A DNA stretch of 32,919 nucleotides from the NCBI GenBank assembly GCA_000497835.1, contig KI547165.1:550082-583000 (forward strand), in the 5' to 3' direction. Position numbers and translations under genes: made by a program. Positions 1 to 13,164 of the stretch are shown in pieces. This DNA is from a gamma proteobacterium L18. GTDB lineage: Bacteria > Pseudomonadota > Gammaproteobacteria > Pseudomonadales > Pseudomonadaceae. A model generated the notes under the pieces. It searched no databases. It was not told the origin of the DNA and saw only the letters and a list, made by a program, of their open reading frames with translations. Every line of letters starts with the position of its first letter. Positions within the stretch are counted from its first letter, which is position 1.

Positions 1-126
1 GGAAAGGAACAACGCTTGGGTCCTGGCAGGCCTCTTCCCGAGCTTCGCCCGGTCCCACAGGGAAGAAGGGGGGGTGCTATAGTGAACACCTTGGGGTTGT
101 ACGGGGGTTCACGCACCGGTGCCGTC
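1..126. repeat. Intergenic edge with truncated REP-like element
   Basis: The stretch from about 32 to 64 (cttcccgagcttcgcccggt, then cccacag) is nearly identical to 7589-7615, so it is half of a dispersed intergenic repeat cut by the window edge. No gene is visible before the small exported protein. A TATAGT-like hexamer near 76-81 could be a -10 box, but no convincing -35 accompanies it. Confidence 0.5.
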
Positions 127-414
127 ATGAACATGCCGATTCGCCTGCTTTGCCTTGCCTGCTGCCTGCTGTCGCCGCTGGCCACGGCGCAAACTTATTA
201 CCCCACGGTCCATTCCGCCCCGCCGCAGCCCTACATTGACAATCCGCCCCAGCCTTTCGTGGTAGTGGAATACCCCCATCGCTTTTACGACTCGCAGTTG
301 CCCGCCATCGCAGAGCGCGCCGAAGTGGTGGCGCGCGTCTACGATCCAAGGCTTGGGGTGTACGTGGATACGCGGGTGCCAGACCCCAGTTGCCTGGGCG
401 ACCCCGCGCATTAA
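127..414 (+). CDS. Small exported protein of unknown function (95 aa)
   Basis: The predicted product has a clear Sec signal peptide (basic start, then a leucine/cysteine-rich stretch ending near ATAQ at about residue 22). A short proline- and tyrosine-rich mature part follows (SAPPQPYIDNPPQPF), ending in a cysteine-containing tail. I do not recognise a family. The start at 127 (MNMP) was chosen because it places the signal peptide at the N-terminus; 133 is equally possible, and the ribosome binding site is weak in both cases. It is tail-to-tail with mnxR, with only four bases between the stop codons, and no bidirectional terminator is apparent. It could be a periplasmic accessory of the neighbouring oxidase system, but nothing in its sequence says so. 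Confidence 0.55.
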   Translation: MNMPIRLLCLACCLLSPLATAQTYYPTVHSAPPQPYIDNPPQPFVVVEYPHRFYDSQLPAIAERAEVVARVYDPRLGVYVDTRVPDPSCLGDPAH

Positions 415-418
415 AGGG

Positions 419-1846
<1,428 letters not shown>

Positions 1847-3380
1847 ATTCCCCTCCCGCTGCCACTCTGAAATTGAGACTTACACGGGTTCCTTCCTGCT
1901 CCTGACTGGTCAGGTCGACCGAGCCCTCGAAGCGTTCCATTATCCGTTTGACCAGCGACAACCCCACGCCCAGCCCACCTTGCTTGGTGGTGAAAAACGG
2001 TTTGAACACCATGCGTTCCTGTTGCCGGGTCATGCCTTTACCGGTGTCGGCTACCGTCATGGTCAGGCGCCCAGCGGGCAGTTCCTGCACCTCGATGGTC
2101 AAAATGCCGCCGTTGGGCATGGCTTCCAGCGCGTTGGTGAACAGGCTGTTTAAAATCTGCATCAGCTGTACCGGGTGGCTCACCACCTTGGGATAGCCGC
2201 GCGGCGACCAGTTCAGTTGCACGCCAAAACGGCGAATCATGCTCTCGTGCTGTTTGCACGCCAGCTCGATGGCCTCGGTCAGATCCACCGCTTCCTTGTC
2301 GGTGCTCATGGGCTTGAGGGATACAAGCAACTCCCGTACCCACCTCGACATACGGTCAACCTGGCCAATGATGTCGGCAATGTTCTTCTGCGAGTCCTCG
2401 CTGGCCACTTCCTGCGCCAGCTCGGCGCTGGAGCGGATGGTGGCCAGCGGGTTGCGCAGGCTGTGGGCCACCGCCGAGGACATCTCGCCCAGGGCCACAA
2501 AGGTTTCGTTGGCCACCAGTTGCCGCTCCTGGGTGCGCAGCAGGATCGCGGCGCGCCGCACAATCCAGTACAGGCCGCCGTAGATCAGCGCGCCGCCGAA
2601 CAGGGTCGCCAGCCAGATCATCAGGTAGCCCAGGCGGATACGGGCCACCAGGTCCGCCGGTTCCTTGTAGATCTCCACCATGGCCACCACTTTGCTACGG
2701 TCGGCGTTGAACAGCGGGATGTAGTTTTCAATGAACAGGTATTCAGGTTCGCGCAGCAGTTTCTGCTCCGGGCGCTCCTCGGCAATGCGGTGATAGCTGG
2801 CGGCCACCGGCACTTTCATCTCGAAGGCTTCGTCCAGCTCGTCATCGTCCTCGATGTGCGCGCCCATCAGTTGCGGGTTGGTGGACCAGATGACCTGGCG
2901 ATTCAACCCGTAGACGCTGGCCAGTAGCAGGTCCGGGAGCTGAGACAGGTGGTCCAGGAACTCGGCACGGGCCGCATTCTGAGCGTCGGCGCTGAAGCCC
3001 GGCAGGTTCGGGTGGTCCTGGGCGTCCAGCACATCGCCAATGGTCAGGCTGACCGGAATATGGGCATGGCGCAGCTCGGCCTCGCCGATGGACTGGATGA
3101 ATTGCGCAGTCAGCAGTGCGTCGCGCTCCACGCTCTGATCCACCACGAAGCGCGTCGACACGTACCCCAACCCCAGCGCCACGGCACCGATGATCAGCAG
3201 GCTGGCCAACGAGAACCAGCGCAGCAGATTGAAACTGCCGACGCGCGGGCCTGTGGCCGAAGGGTTGATCGTCTGCATGTCAGGATTTCCTGGCTGCTGT
3301 CGCTTGAAGATATAGACCCGCCAACACCGGTGCCACTGATGATTGGCTATGACGGGACGGCCCATGATAGTAATTTGCCT

Positions 3381-4463
3381 CTATTGCATCTTTGACATGT
3401 CGTGCTGTGCGTGATCGCCGTGGTGCATGTGCTGCATATCAACGTCTGCAACCGGCGCGGGCAGAGGTTTCTGGCGGTCGGTCTCACTGTCCAGAAACTC
3501 CAGAATAGACTTCACCGACACGTCGTCCAGGCGCAGGTTGGGCATGGGAATACTGTCGTACTGCTGGTAGAGCTGCATGGCCAGCGGGTCTTTCTCGGCC
3601 AGCAAGCGGTCGGGCTCCTTGAGCCAGCGCGTCAGCCAGGCGTAGTCGCGCGTCCGGGTCACGCCGATCAGGTCGGGGCCGATGCTGCGCAGGCCCAGCC
3701 CCTGCCCGTCCATGGGCCCCAGGCTATGGCAGGAGGCGCACCGGGTGCGGAACAGCTCTTCGCCGTTGCTGGGGGGGCGTATTTCCGGAGCATTGGCGTA
3801 ACTCTGCTCGGTGCTGGCGGTTTTCCAGTTCTGCAGGGTGTTGGCCAACTGATCGGCCAGAATCCACGGGTTCTCGAAGGGCGAGGCCTTCATCCAGCGG
3901 CCACTGGCCTGGTTGCCCACGATCAGGCTCAGGTTGTGGTCCTTGGTGCGACCATTGTCCACGCCTTCGATGAACAGCCCCAGTTTCTGCCGCAGTTCGG
4001 TGATGTCCTGCTTGTTGCCGGTGAGGAACTGCCAGCCGGGGCCGACCTTGAACTTGTCCATGTAGTGTTTGAGTGCTGCGGGCGTGTCGTGCTCCGGATC
4101 GATGGTGATGGAGTAGAAGAACACGTCCTTGCCAACCCGATCGCCCAACAGCTTTTGCACCTGGCGCAGCCGTGCCGTTTCCAAGGGGCAGGAGTCGGTG
4201 CAGGTGGTGAAGATGAAGTTGATCACCACCACCTTGCCTTTGATCAGGTCGTCGAAAAAGTGCACCGGCTGCCCGTCCTGGTTGGTCAGCGCGGTGTTGG
4301 GGAAGTAGTCGCCGCCCCAGGGGGTGGCGGAACCTTGCGCCTCAGGCGCCGGCGTCACCACCAGTTCATGGGCGCGCAGTACCTGGCAGGCCAGCAGGCA
4401 CGTCACCAGCATCAGTATCCAGTGCAATCCCAAGGCGCTGTTGCGGATGTCGTGCTTGCGCAT
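3381..4463 (-). CDS. SCO1-like copper chaperone fused to a cytochrome c domain
   Basis: This 360-residue exported protein joins two modules. After an N-terminal signal or anchor helix (about 10-31), a thioredoxin-fold SCO1/SenC domain carries the copper/thiol motif C88-TDS-C92-P and the conserved copper-ligand His at 176 (KDHNLSLIV). A C-terminal mono-haem cytochrome c module has CASCH at 242-246, with PMPNLRLDD likely supplying the axial Met. A His/Met-rich tail (MQHMHHGDHAQHDMSKM) looks metal-binding. SCO proteins deliver copper to, or keep thiols reduced in, copper enzymes in the periplasm. Lying eleven bases downstream of the multicopper oxidase gene, this one is probably dedicated to loading it, and the haem may relay electrons. 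The start at 4463 has AAGGAGA seven bases upstream. Fusions of this type are known; the specific client is inferred. Confidence 0.85.
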   Translation of the reverse strand: MRKHDIRNSALGLHWILMLVTCLLACQVLRAHELVVTPAPEAQGSATPWGGDYFPNTALTNQDGQPVHFFDDLIKGKVVVINFIFTTCTDSCPLETARLRQVQKLLGDRVGKDVFFYSITIDPEHDTPAALKHYMDKFKVGPGWQFLTGNKQDITELRQKLGLFIEGVDNGRTKDHNLSLIVGNQASGRWMKASPFENPWILADQLANTLQNWKTASTEQSYANAPEIRPPSNGEELFRTRCASCHSLGPMDGQGLGLRSIGPDLIGVTRTRDYAWLTRWLKEPDRLLAEKDPLAMQLYQQYDSIPMPNLRLDDVSVKSILEFLDSETDRQKPLPAPVADVDMQHMHHGDHAQHDMSKMQ

Positions 4464-4473
4464 GGCCGTCTCC

Positions 4474-7278
<2,805 letters not shown>

Positions 7279-7317
7279 TGTCATCCGCCTCGATTCGTGA
7301 AGGGGTGATGACACCTG

Positions 7318-7333
7318 AGCAATTAGTCGGCCA
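7318..7333 (-). promoter_or_regulatory. Sigma-54 promoter of mcoA
   Basis: Read on the minus strand the site is TGGCCGACTAATTGCT, with GG and GC separated by exactly ten bases and a full TTGCT -12 element. It lies about 40 bases before the mcoA start codon, so transcription would begin near 7307. This fits activation by the sigma-54 activator MnxR encoded at the operon's end. Confidence 0.7.
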
Positions 7334-7370
7334 GCTTTTAGCGAACCCTGTAAAAGCCTTTGAAACATGA

Positions 7371-7394
7371 GGTTACCAATGCTACGGGGTAACC
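7371..7394. promoter_or_regulatory. Inverted repeat upstream of the mcoA promoter
   Basis: GGTTACC (7371-7377) and GGTAACC (7388-7394) form a perfect 7-base inverted repeat with a 10-base spacer, 40 to 60 bases upstream of the -24 element. It could be an activator or repressor operator. Its identity is unknown, and it does not match the CCCC/GGGG dyads elsewhere. Confidence 0.35.
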
Positions 7395-7421
7395 GAGGGG
7401 TTGGGGTGACTGGGGAATGAC

Positions 7422-7435
7422 ACCCGCTTGCGGGG
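7422..7435. promoter_or_regulatory. Candidate enhancer dyad upstream of mcoA (degenerate ACCC-N6-GGGG)
   Basis: ACCCGCTTGCGGGG has the CCC-N6-GGGG spacing of the dyads at 9309, 25333 and 25376, and lies about 90 bases upstream of the -24 element, a usual distance for a sigma-54 activator site. The inner bases differ (G..C instead of A..T), so this is the weakest member of the set. Confidence 0.35.
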
Positions 7436-7479
7436 AAAGTTCATACCCGGTTTTTTGGGTGCTGCCCCCTCATTTTCAT

Positions 7480-7780
7480 GCCAGACAAACAAGGCGGACC
7501 AGGTGATGCCACAGGCAAAACTGGCCCGAAACAGATGTGGGACCTAGCGAAGCTAGGGAAGCAGGCGACTCGGACTCTCGGCTGACCGCTTCCCGAGCTT
7601 CGCCCGGTCCCACAGGAGGTGAGTGCGGTGTACGCTCGCGGCGCCTGGCTTGGGGCTTTGTGGCGTTCTTGAGATCGCGCGCCGCCCGCGCGGCGCTTCC
7701 CGGGTAGAACCCGGTCCTACATTTGTTTCGGGCCAGTTATGTCTGTGGCATCACCTTGTCCGCCCTGTTTGCCTGGCTTG
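7480..7780. repeat. Large REP-type inverted repeat between mcoA and mnxS2
   Basis: The intergenic region of about 510 bases between mcoA and mnxS2 has no gene beyond the promoter elements. It holds an element whose ends, 7480-7543 and 7719-7780 (acaaacaaggcgga / gtccgccctgtttg), are inverted copies of one another. Nested inside are 7537-7562 and 7588-7613, inverted with a few mismatches. The end sequence recurs at 15178-15243 and the inner one at the window start. This is a multi-copy, non-coding, hairpin-forming element of the REP/BIME kind. It may also act as a transcription barrier after mnxS2. Confidence 0.75.
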
Positions 7781-7790
7781 AGATGGGTGA

Positions 7791-9239
7791 TTACCCCACC
7801 AAACAAAACACCAGGCTCACACACGTCCCCTGCCCCTCCACACTCTGCAACTCCACCCGCCCGCCAAACCGCTCCATGATCCGCTTCACCAGCACCAACC
7901 CCACCCCCAGCCCCCCTTGCTTGGTGGTGAAAAACGGCCGGAACGCCATGCTGCGCTGCTCCTGCGACATGCCTTTGCCGGTGTCCGTCACACTCAGGCA
8001 GGCCCAGCGGTTGTCCTCGCAGGTCAACCCAACCGTCAGCGTGCCGCCCTTGCCCATGGCCTCCAGCGCGTTGGCCAGCAGGCTATTGAGGATTTGCGTC
8101 AACTGCACCTGCTGGCTCAGCACCATGGGCGTGTGCTGGGGCTGGAACACCACGCGCGCCTGGGCACGGGCGATCTGCTGCTCGAACGCCAACAGGCTAT
8201 CGTGCACGCAAGCCACCAGGTTCACCGGTTCCGGGTCATCGTTGAGCGGGCGCAAGGATGACAGCAGATCACGCACCCAGGTCGACATGCGGTCGACCTG
8301 GCTGATGATGTCGCCAATGTTCCTGTGCGCAGCGCCGCTGTCGAACTCCATCGCCAGCTCGGCACTGGAACGGATGGTGGCCAGCGGGTTGCGCAGGCTG
8401 TGGGCCACCGCCGAGGACATTTCCCCCAGTGCCACGTAGGTTTCGTTGGTGACCAGCTTTTGCTGCTGCAAGGTCAGCAGCATCGCCGCCCGGCGCACTA
8501 TCCAGTACAGCCCCAGGTAAATCAGGCCGCCGCCGAAGATCGTGGCCAGCCAGATCAGCAGCAACCCCTGCTCCATGCGGGTGATCAGGTCCTTGGGCTC
8601 CTTGTAGATTTCCACCATGGCCATCACCTGATCGCCGGTGGCGTTGAACAGCGGCACATAGTTTTCGATGAAGATGAAGTTCGGCGGGTTGACGAATTTC
8701 TGCTCCTCGCGGGCATCGTCCAGGTTGTGGTAACTGCTGGACACCGGAATTTTCTCTTCGAACGCCCGGTCCAGGTCTTCATCGTCGAGGATGTATTTGC
8801 CGCTCAGCTGCGGGTTGGTGGACCAGATGACCTTATGGTCGGGGGCATAGATGTTCACCAGCAGCACATCGGGCAACTGGGCCACATGGTCGAAAAATTC
8901 GCCTCGCACCTTCTCCCGCAGGCCCGGCGCGATACCGCGGTACTTGCCGTCCTGGCGTGGGTCCAGCAGCTCGCCCATGGGTGGCACATTGTCGATGCTC
9001 ATGTGGCGCACTTCGGTGGCGGCGACCGACTGCACGAACTGGGCGGTCAGCAAGGCGTCGCGTTCCACGCTCTGGCCGATCACAAAGCGCGTCGATACCG
9101 CGCCCAGCCCCAGGGCCACCAAAGCGATGATCGCCATGCTGGTGACGGAGAACGAGCGCAGCAGGTTGAAGGTCCTCAGGGGCGCCGTGCGGTCGGGCGG
9201 CACGTCGTGCTGCCGGTTAAGTGGCCATTTCATGGTCAT
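7791..9239 (-). CDS. mnxS2: Membrane sensor histidine kinase, MnxS2-like
   Basis: This 482-residue kinase is paralogous to the one at 1815-3278. It has a transmembrane helix near 30-60, a periplasmic sensor with the same VERDALLTAQF and KVIWSTNPQLSG segments, a second helix (LIWLATIFGGGLIYLGLYW) and a phosphoacceptor helix with His280 in VAHSLRNPLATIRSS. The HATPase boxes are DTGKGM and GGLGVGLVLVKRIMERFG. The start at 9239 has GGAAGGGGAA a few bases upstream and gives a short N-terminal tail before the membrane helix; 9233 is an in-frame alternative. It has no response regulator of its own next to it, so it probably feeds MnxR and perhaps the lone receiver at 24649-25182. In P. putida GB-1 two kinases, MnxS1 and MnxS2, are both reported as needed for Mn oxidation. 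Confidence 0.8.
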   Translation of the reverse strand: MTMKWPLNRQHDVPPDRTAPLRTFNLLRSFSVTSMAIIALVALGLGAVSTRFVIGQSVERDALLTAQFVQSVAATEVRHMSIDNVPPMGELLDPRQDGKYRGIAPGLREKVRGEFFDHVAQLPDVLLVNIYAPDHKVIWSTNPQLSGKYILDDEDLDRAFEEKIPVSSSYHNLDDAREEQKFVNPPNFIFIENYVPLFNATGDQVMAMVEIYKEPKDLITRMEQGLLLIWLATIFGGGLIYLGLYWIVRRAAMLLTLQQQKLVTNETYVALGEMSSAVAHSLRNPLATIRSSAELAMEFDSGAAHRNIGDIISQVDRMSTWVRDLLSSLRPLNDDPEPVNLVACVHDSLLAFEQQIARAQARVVFQPQHTPMVLSQQVQLTQILNSLLANALEAMGKGGTLTVGLTCEDNRWACLSVTDTGKGMSQEQRSMAFRPFFTTKQGGLGVGLVLVKRIMERFGGRVELQSVEGQGTCVSLVFCLVG

Positions 9240-9288
9240 GTGGTTCCCCTTCCAGTCCCTAAGGGTATAGCCCACCTCCGGGAAAACG

Positions 9289-9304
9289 AGCGGGCAATGT
9301 GCCA
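9289..9304 (-). promoter_or_regulatory. Possible sigma-54 promoter of mnxS2
   Basis: The minus-strand sequence TGGCACATTGCCCGCT has a perfect -24 element and a GG-N10-GC arrangement, but a poorer -12 element (CCGCT). It lies about 50 bases before the mnxS2 start codon and directly beside the dyad at 9308-9323. Confidence 0.4.
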
Positions 9305-9307
9305 ATG

Positions 9308-9323
9308 CCCCCACAAATGGGGG
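9308..9323. promoter_or_regulatory. CCCCA-N4-TGGGG dyad between divergent mnxS2 and the secreted-protein/curlin operon
   Basis: CCCCCACAAATGGGGG is a near-perfect inverted repeat about 80 bases upstream of the plus-strand sigma-54 promoter at 9401. It matches the spacing and inner A..T of the dyads at 25333 and 25376. It is a probable activator binding site, and MnxR is the natural candidate; that assignment is inferred. Confidence 0.6.
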
Positions 9324-9400
9324 AAACACCCCAGCCTGTACCGCCTGCAAGCGCTGGTAATCGGCCGTGCGAGGCTCTGGCCCGCAGGTTTTCGCCTGTC

Positions 9401-9416
9401 TGGCACACATGTTGCG
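9401..9416 (+). promoter_or_regulatory. Sigma-54 promoter of the secreted-protein/curlin operon
   Basis: TGGCACACATGTTGCG matches the sigma-54 consensus, with GG at 9402-9403 and GC at 9414-9415, ten bases between. Transcription would start near 9426, about 55 bases before the first start codon at 9481. Confidence 0.8.
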
Positions 9417-9480
9417 CTCGCCCCCTGCAACTGACCCATCCCCCTGCAGGGGCAGGGCCTTTGCCAGAGGGAGAACACCC

Positions 9481-10827
9481 ATGCACCCTTTACTTGCCAA
9501 AACAGCCACCGCACTGGTGGTGACTTGCCTGGCCCAGGGCGTGGCCCGGGCGGCGTTGTTCGATGTCGATCCGGGCCCTTACGCGGCGCCCACCGGCTTT
9601 TTCGCCGGGTGGTATCAGGACACCCATGGTCGGGTCCTGGACCTGTGCCTGTCCAAAGCCCTGAGCTCGCGGGTGCCCAGCGTGCCGGGCACCCCCAGCT
9701 ACATGTGCTCGTTGATTCCCAACCCTGGGGTATTCGACGACAGCAAGGCGATTGTCTTCCCCACCAACTTCCCCGATGAGGCGTTCTGGTTCACCGCCGA
9801 TGCGGCCCTGACCGACGCGGCTACCGGCGTCAACCTCAGTTACGGCTCGGCGGTGGAAGCGGCCTTCAGTGGCGGGCTGCCCGCCGACGGCGAGCAGATC
9901 AGCTTTGCCCGCATCCGCATGCGTATCGACGTGCCGGTGGCGGGTACCTACATCGTCACCCACCCCTACGGGGTAGAAGCCTTCACCGTGACCACGCCGG
10001 GCCGGCGCGCCATCAACCTGACCCGCGACATCGGCATCGGCGCGCCCAAGGTGTACACCGGCACACTGGCCGGCGACATCGGCCCGTTCCTGCGCAGCGT
10101 CAACGGCCCCTACACCGAAACCAACCCGCAGACGGGCGCGGCCGAAAGCTTCATCGGTGACCCCAACCTGAACGAGGCCGCCACCGGCAGCCCGTACAAC
10201 ACCAACTACGTGCGCATCGAAGGCCCCAACGGCATCGACCTGCGCACCACCCTGTTCGCCATCTCCGGCAAGCTGTCCAGCGTGGTTCGCCCCACGCCGC
10301 TGATCACCCAGCGTGGCACTTACTCGCGCCGCGCCGGCACCAGCGCGCCGATTGCCCAGCAGGACGTGTTCGTGCAGGCACCGCCGCAGCCGGCCACCGT
10401 CACCCTGACCAGCAACACCCCGGCCCTGGCACTGGGCGAGACCACCGCCACCGGCAACTGGTACGGCCAGTCAGCCACCAACCCGACGCTGCCCAGCGTG
10501 CTGCAGATCACCGCCGACAATCACCTGGCCATCGCCAGCAGCACCCCGACCACCCTGGGCCTGCCGCTGACGGACCTGGTGATCATCCAGCGCGCCGAAT
10601 ACAGCCTGAGCACCGGCCAGTTGACCCTGGTGGCGTCCACCAGCGACGAGACCTCACCGCCCGTGCTGACCGCCACCACCCTGGCCGGCGCCACCATTGG
10701 CGCGCTGGGCGGCGATGGCGCGGTGAAAACCCTGGCCACCAGCATTTCACCCATTCCGCCGGCCAAGGTCCGCGTGACCTCGTCCAACGGCGGCAGTGAC
10801 GTCGAAGAAGTGGTCATCGTGCAATGA
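9481..10827 (+). CDS. Secreted protein of unknown function, paralogue of the next gene
   Basis: This 448-residue protein has a Sec signal peptide (about 1-22, ending VARA). The mature part starts FDVDPGPYAAPTGFFAGWYQ, a segment shared almost word for word with the next gene product. Other shared blocks are LSSRVPSVPGTPSYMC, ISFARIRMRIDVPVAGTY, HPYGVEAF, TTPGRRAIN and FLRSVNGPY. The C-terminal half is beta-rich, Thr/Ser/Pro-rich and low in cysteine, like cell-surface immunoglobulin-type modules. I do not recognise a named family or an enzyme motif. It is first in a sigma-54 operon with another copy and two curlins, which suggests a matrix or fibre-associated role. The start at 9481 follows an AGGGAG about eight bases upstream and gives a clean signal peptide. 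Confidence 0.75.
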   Translation: MHPLLAKTATALVVTCLAQGVARAALFDVDPGPYAAPTGFFAGWYQDTHGRVLDLCLSKALSSRVPSVPGTPSYMCSLIPNPGVFDDSKAIVFPTNFPDEAFWFTADAALTDAATGVNLSYGSAVEAAFSGGLPADGEQISFARIRMRIDVPVAGTYIVTHPYGVEAFTVTTPGRRAINLTRDIGIGAPKVYTGTLAGDIGPFLRSVNGPYTETNPQTGAAESFIGDPNLNEAATGSPYNTNYVRIEGPNGIDLRTTLFAISGKLSSVVRPTPLITQRGTYSRRAGTSAPIAQQDVFVQAPPQPATVTLTSNTPALALGETTATGNWYGQSATNPTLPSVLQITADNHLAIASSTPTTLGLPLTDLVIIQRAEYSLSTGQLTLVASTSDETSPPVLTATTLAGATIGALGGDGAVKTLATSISPIPPAKVRVTSSNGGSDVEEVVIVQ

Positions 10828-10862
10828 ACGCCAAACGGCCCAGATCTGCTTCAGGAGGCACC

Positions 10863-13109
10863 ATGAACCTACGCCCCAACCTGGCCCTGAGCGCCGTGGC
10901 GATTGCACTGACCCTGTCAGGCAACGCCCATGCGGTGCTGTCGGCCGTCGACACCAGTCCCTATACCGCCGCCACCGGACGTTTCCCGCTGTGGTACCAG
11001 GACTCCACCAACCTGCAACTGGAGCTGTGCCAATCCAAGGCGCTGAGCTCGCGCGTGCCCAGCGTGCCGGGCACGCCTTCGTACATGTGCACCATCCTGC
11101 CGGAACCCGGGGTGTTCGATGACACCCTGCCCATGGTGTTCCCCGACAACTGGCCCCCCGAAGCCTTCTGGACCGTGGCCGAGGCCAAAATCCCGGCGGT
11201 GGGCAACAGCGGCTACGAGCTGGAAGCCTACGTGGCCGGCGTCGAGGCGGCGTTCACCACTCCGGAGCCGGTGGACGGCCAGCAGATCAGCTTTGCGCGT
11301 ATCCGTATCCGCATCAACGTGCCCCAGGCCGGTACCTATACCGTGACCCACCCTTATGGTGTGGAAACCTTCAACGTCACCACCCCGGGCCGTCGGGCCA
11401 TCAACGTCACCCGTGACATTGGGGTTGCCGCACCGGGCAACTTCACCGGCGCGCTCAATGGCGCGGTGGGGCCGTTCCTGCACAGCGTCAATGGTCCCTA
11501 TGTCGAGGTGAACCCCGAGACCGGTGCCAGCGAGACCTTCGTCGGCGACCCCAACCTGGCCGAACCCGTCACCGGCAGCCCCAATAACACCAACTTCATC
11601 CGTATCAGCGGCCCGGCCGGCACCATCCAGACCAACCTGTTCAACCTGACCGGCAAGGTCTACGACAACCGTGCGCAAACCGCGGTCGATACCCAGCGCA
11701 TCACCTACCGGCGCACCAGCAACGGTGGCAGCCCCAGCACCCGCGTCGAGGTGTTCGCCAGTTCGCCCAACAGCTCCAGCCTGTGTTTCCGTGAAACCCT
11801 GGCACTGGTGCCGGGCACCCCGGCCACACCGTGCCAAACCCCGATGGTGGGCGACAACAACGGCCTGTTCTTCGGCCAGCACCTGATCAGCGGCACCACC
11901 TTGCCGTCAGTGGTGGTGGTCACGGCCAGCAACCCGGCCGGCACCACGCGGCCCACGGCGGTCTCGAGCAAACTGGTGGACCTGGTCAAGATCCAGACCG
12001 CCACCTACACCTGGAGCAACAAGACCCTGGTGATCGAGGCCACGTCGACCGATGAAATCAACGTGCCTGACATGGTGGCCGCAGGCTTTGGCCGCCTGTC
12101 CAAGACCGGTACCTTGCAGCGCCTGACCGTGACCGACCTGGCCCAGCCGCCCGCCAGCGTCACCGTCAAGTCCGCCGCCGGTGGCAGCGACACCGAGTGG
12201 GTGAAGGTGGTGGGCAACGCCCCCAACAGTGGGGACAACCAGCCACCGATCGCGGTGGCCGACACCGCCTCCACCGGGTTTGGCGTGCCGATTACCCTCA
12301 ACGTGCTGGCCAACGACAGCGACCCGGACAACAACGTGCCACTGAGCGTGACCGGGTTGACCCAACCGGCGACAGGCCAAGGCACCGTCGCCCTCAACGG
12401 CAGCACCCAAGTGGTCTATACCCCACCAGCCGTGGTCAACGCGCCGATTGCCGCGACCTTCACCTACATGGCCCAGGACAGCAAAGGACTGGCCTCGACC
12501 CCGGCCACGGTGACCGTCAACGTGGCGCCCAACCGGCCACCGGTGGCCAACCCGGACACCGGCGCCACCCTGGGCGTACCGCTGGTGATCAACGTACTGG
12601 CCAACGACACCGACCCAGAGGGCAACGTGCCGCTGGGCGTGGCCAGCGTGACGCAACCGGCTGCCGGGCGCGGCACCGTGACCACCGATGGCACCCAGGT
12701 GACCTACACCCCACCGGCCACGGTGACTGCGGCCTTCACCACCACCTTCACCTACGTGGCACGGGACAGCTTCGGCGCCCTGTCGCCGTCGGCGACGGTG
12801 ACGGTGCAGGTGTCGCCACGGCCGGCGGCGGAGACCTTCACGGTCACCACCTCCACCGTGCAGGCGAAATCGGGCAACCGCTTTGTCTGGGACTTCGCCG
12901 GCACCTCGTCGGTGGTCACGGGTAACACCATCACCGTGGTCGTCAGCACCCCGACCGGCCCGGTCACCCTGGGCACCACCACGGTACCGGCCACCGGCCG
13001 CTGGCGCCTGACCGTCAACAACAGCACCGTGGCGCCGTCCGCCAACCCCACCGCCACCATCCGCAGCTCGCAAGGCTCGGTGCGCACGGTGAACATGACC
13101 ACGCTGTAG
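10863..13109 (+). CDS. Secreted Ig/cadherin-like repeat protein, paralogue of the preceding gene
   Basis: This is a 748-residue exported protein with a signal peptide at about 1-22 (ending NAHA). The first roughly 460 residues are collinear with the whole of the preceding product, including LSSRVPSVPGTPSYMC and HPYGVETF. Two tandem modules of about 95 residues follow, each starting PPxAxxDT and containing the INVLANDxDPE/D and VxYTPP signatures of bacterial Ig/cadherin-like adhesin domains. A last beta-sandwich-like segment ends at VNMTTL. The start at 10863 is set by AGGAGG five bases upstream; an earlier ATG at 10824 overlaps the previous stop but would bury the signal peptide. It is probably a surface or matrix protein. 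Its position ahead of the curlins suggests it decorates, anchors or nucleates the fibre, but that is a guess. Confidence 0.75.
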   Translation: MNLRPNLALSAVAIALTLSGNAHAVLSAVDTSPYTAATGRFPLWYQDSTNLQLELCQSKALSSRVPSVPGTPSYMCTILPEPGVFDDTLPMVFPDNWPPEAFWTVAEAKIPAVGNSGYELEAYVAGVEAAFTTPEPVDGQQISFARIRIRINVPQAGTYTVTHPYGVETFNVTTPGRRAINVTRDIGVAAPGNFTGALNGAVGPFLHSVNGPYVEVNPETGASETFVGDPNLAEPVTGSPNNTNFIRISGPAGTIQTNLFNLTGKVYDNRAQTAVDTQRITYRRTSNGGSPSTRVEVFASSPNSSSLCFRETLALVPGTPATPCQTPMVGDNNGLFFGQHLISGTTLPSVVVVTASNPAGTTRPTAVSSKLVDLVKIQTATYTWSNKTLVIEATSTDEINVPDMVAAGFGRLSKTGTLQRLTVTDLAQPPASVTVKSAAGGSDTEWVKVVGNAPNSGDNQPPIAVADTASTGFGVPITLNVLANDSDPDNNVPLSVTGLTQPATGQGTVALNGSTQVVYTPPAVVNAPIAATFTYMAQDSKGLASTPATVTVNVAPNRPPVANPDTGATLGVPLVINVLANDTDPEGNVPLGVASVTQPAAGRGTVTTDGTQVTYTPPATVTAAFTTTFTYVARDSFGALSPSATVTVQVSPRPAAETFTVTTSTVQAKSGNRFVWDFAGTSSVVTGNTITVVVSTPTGPVTLGTTTVPATGRWRLTVNNSTVAPSANPTATIRSSQGSVRTVNMTTL

Positions 13110-13164
13110 CCCGTGTACCCGCCGGCCACCTGGCCGGCGGGCCACCCACACCCAGGAGTTGCCC

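Noticed and set aside
10824..10863. Upstream start of the second secreted protein at 10824 (overlapping the previous stop)
   Set aside because: It would put 13 polar residues before the signal peptide, while the ATG at 10863 has an AGGAGG at ideal distance.
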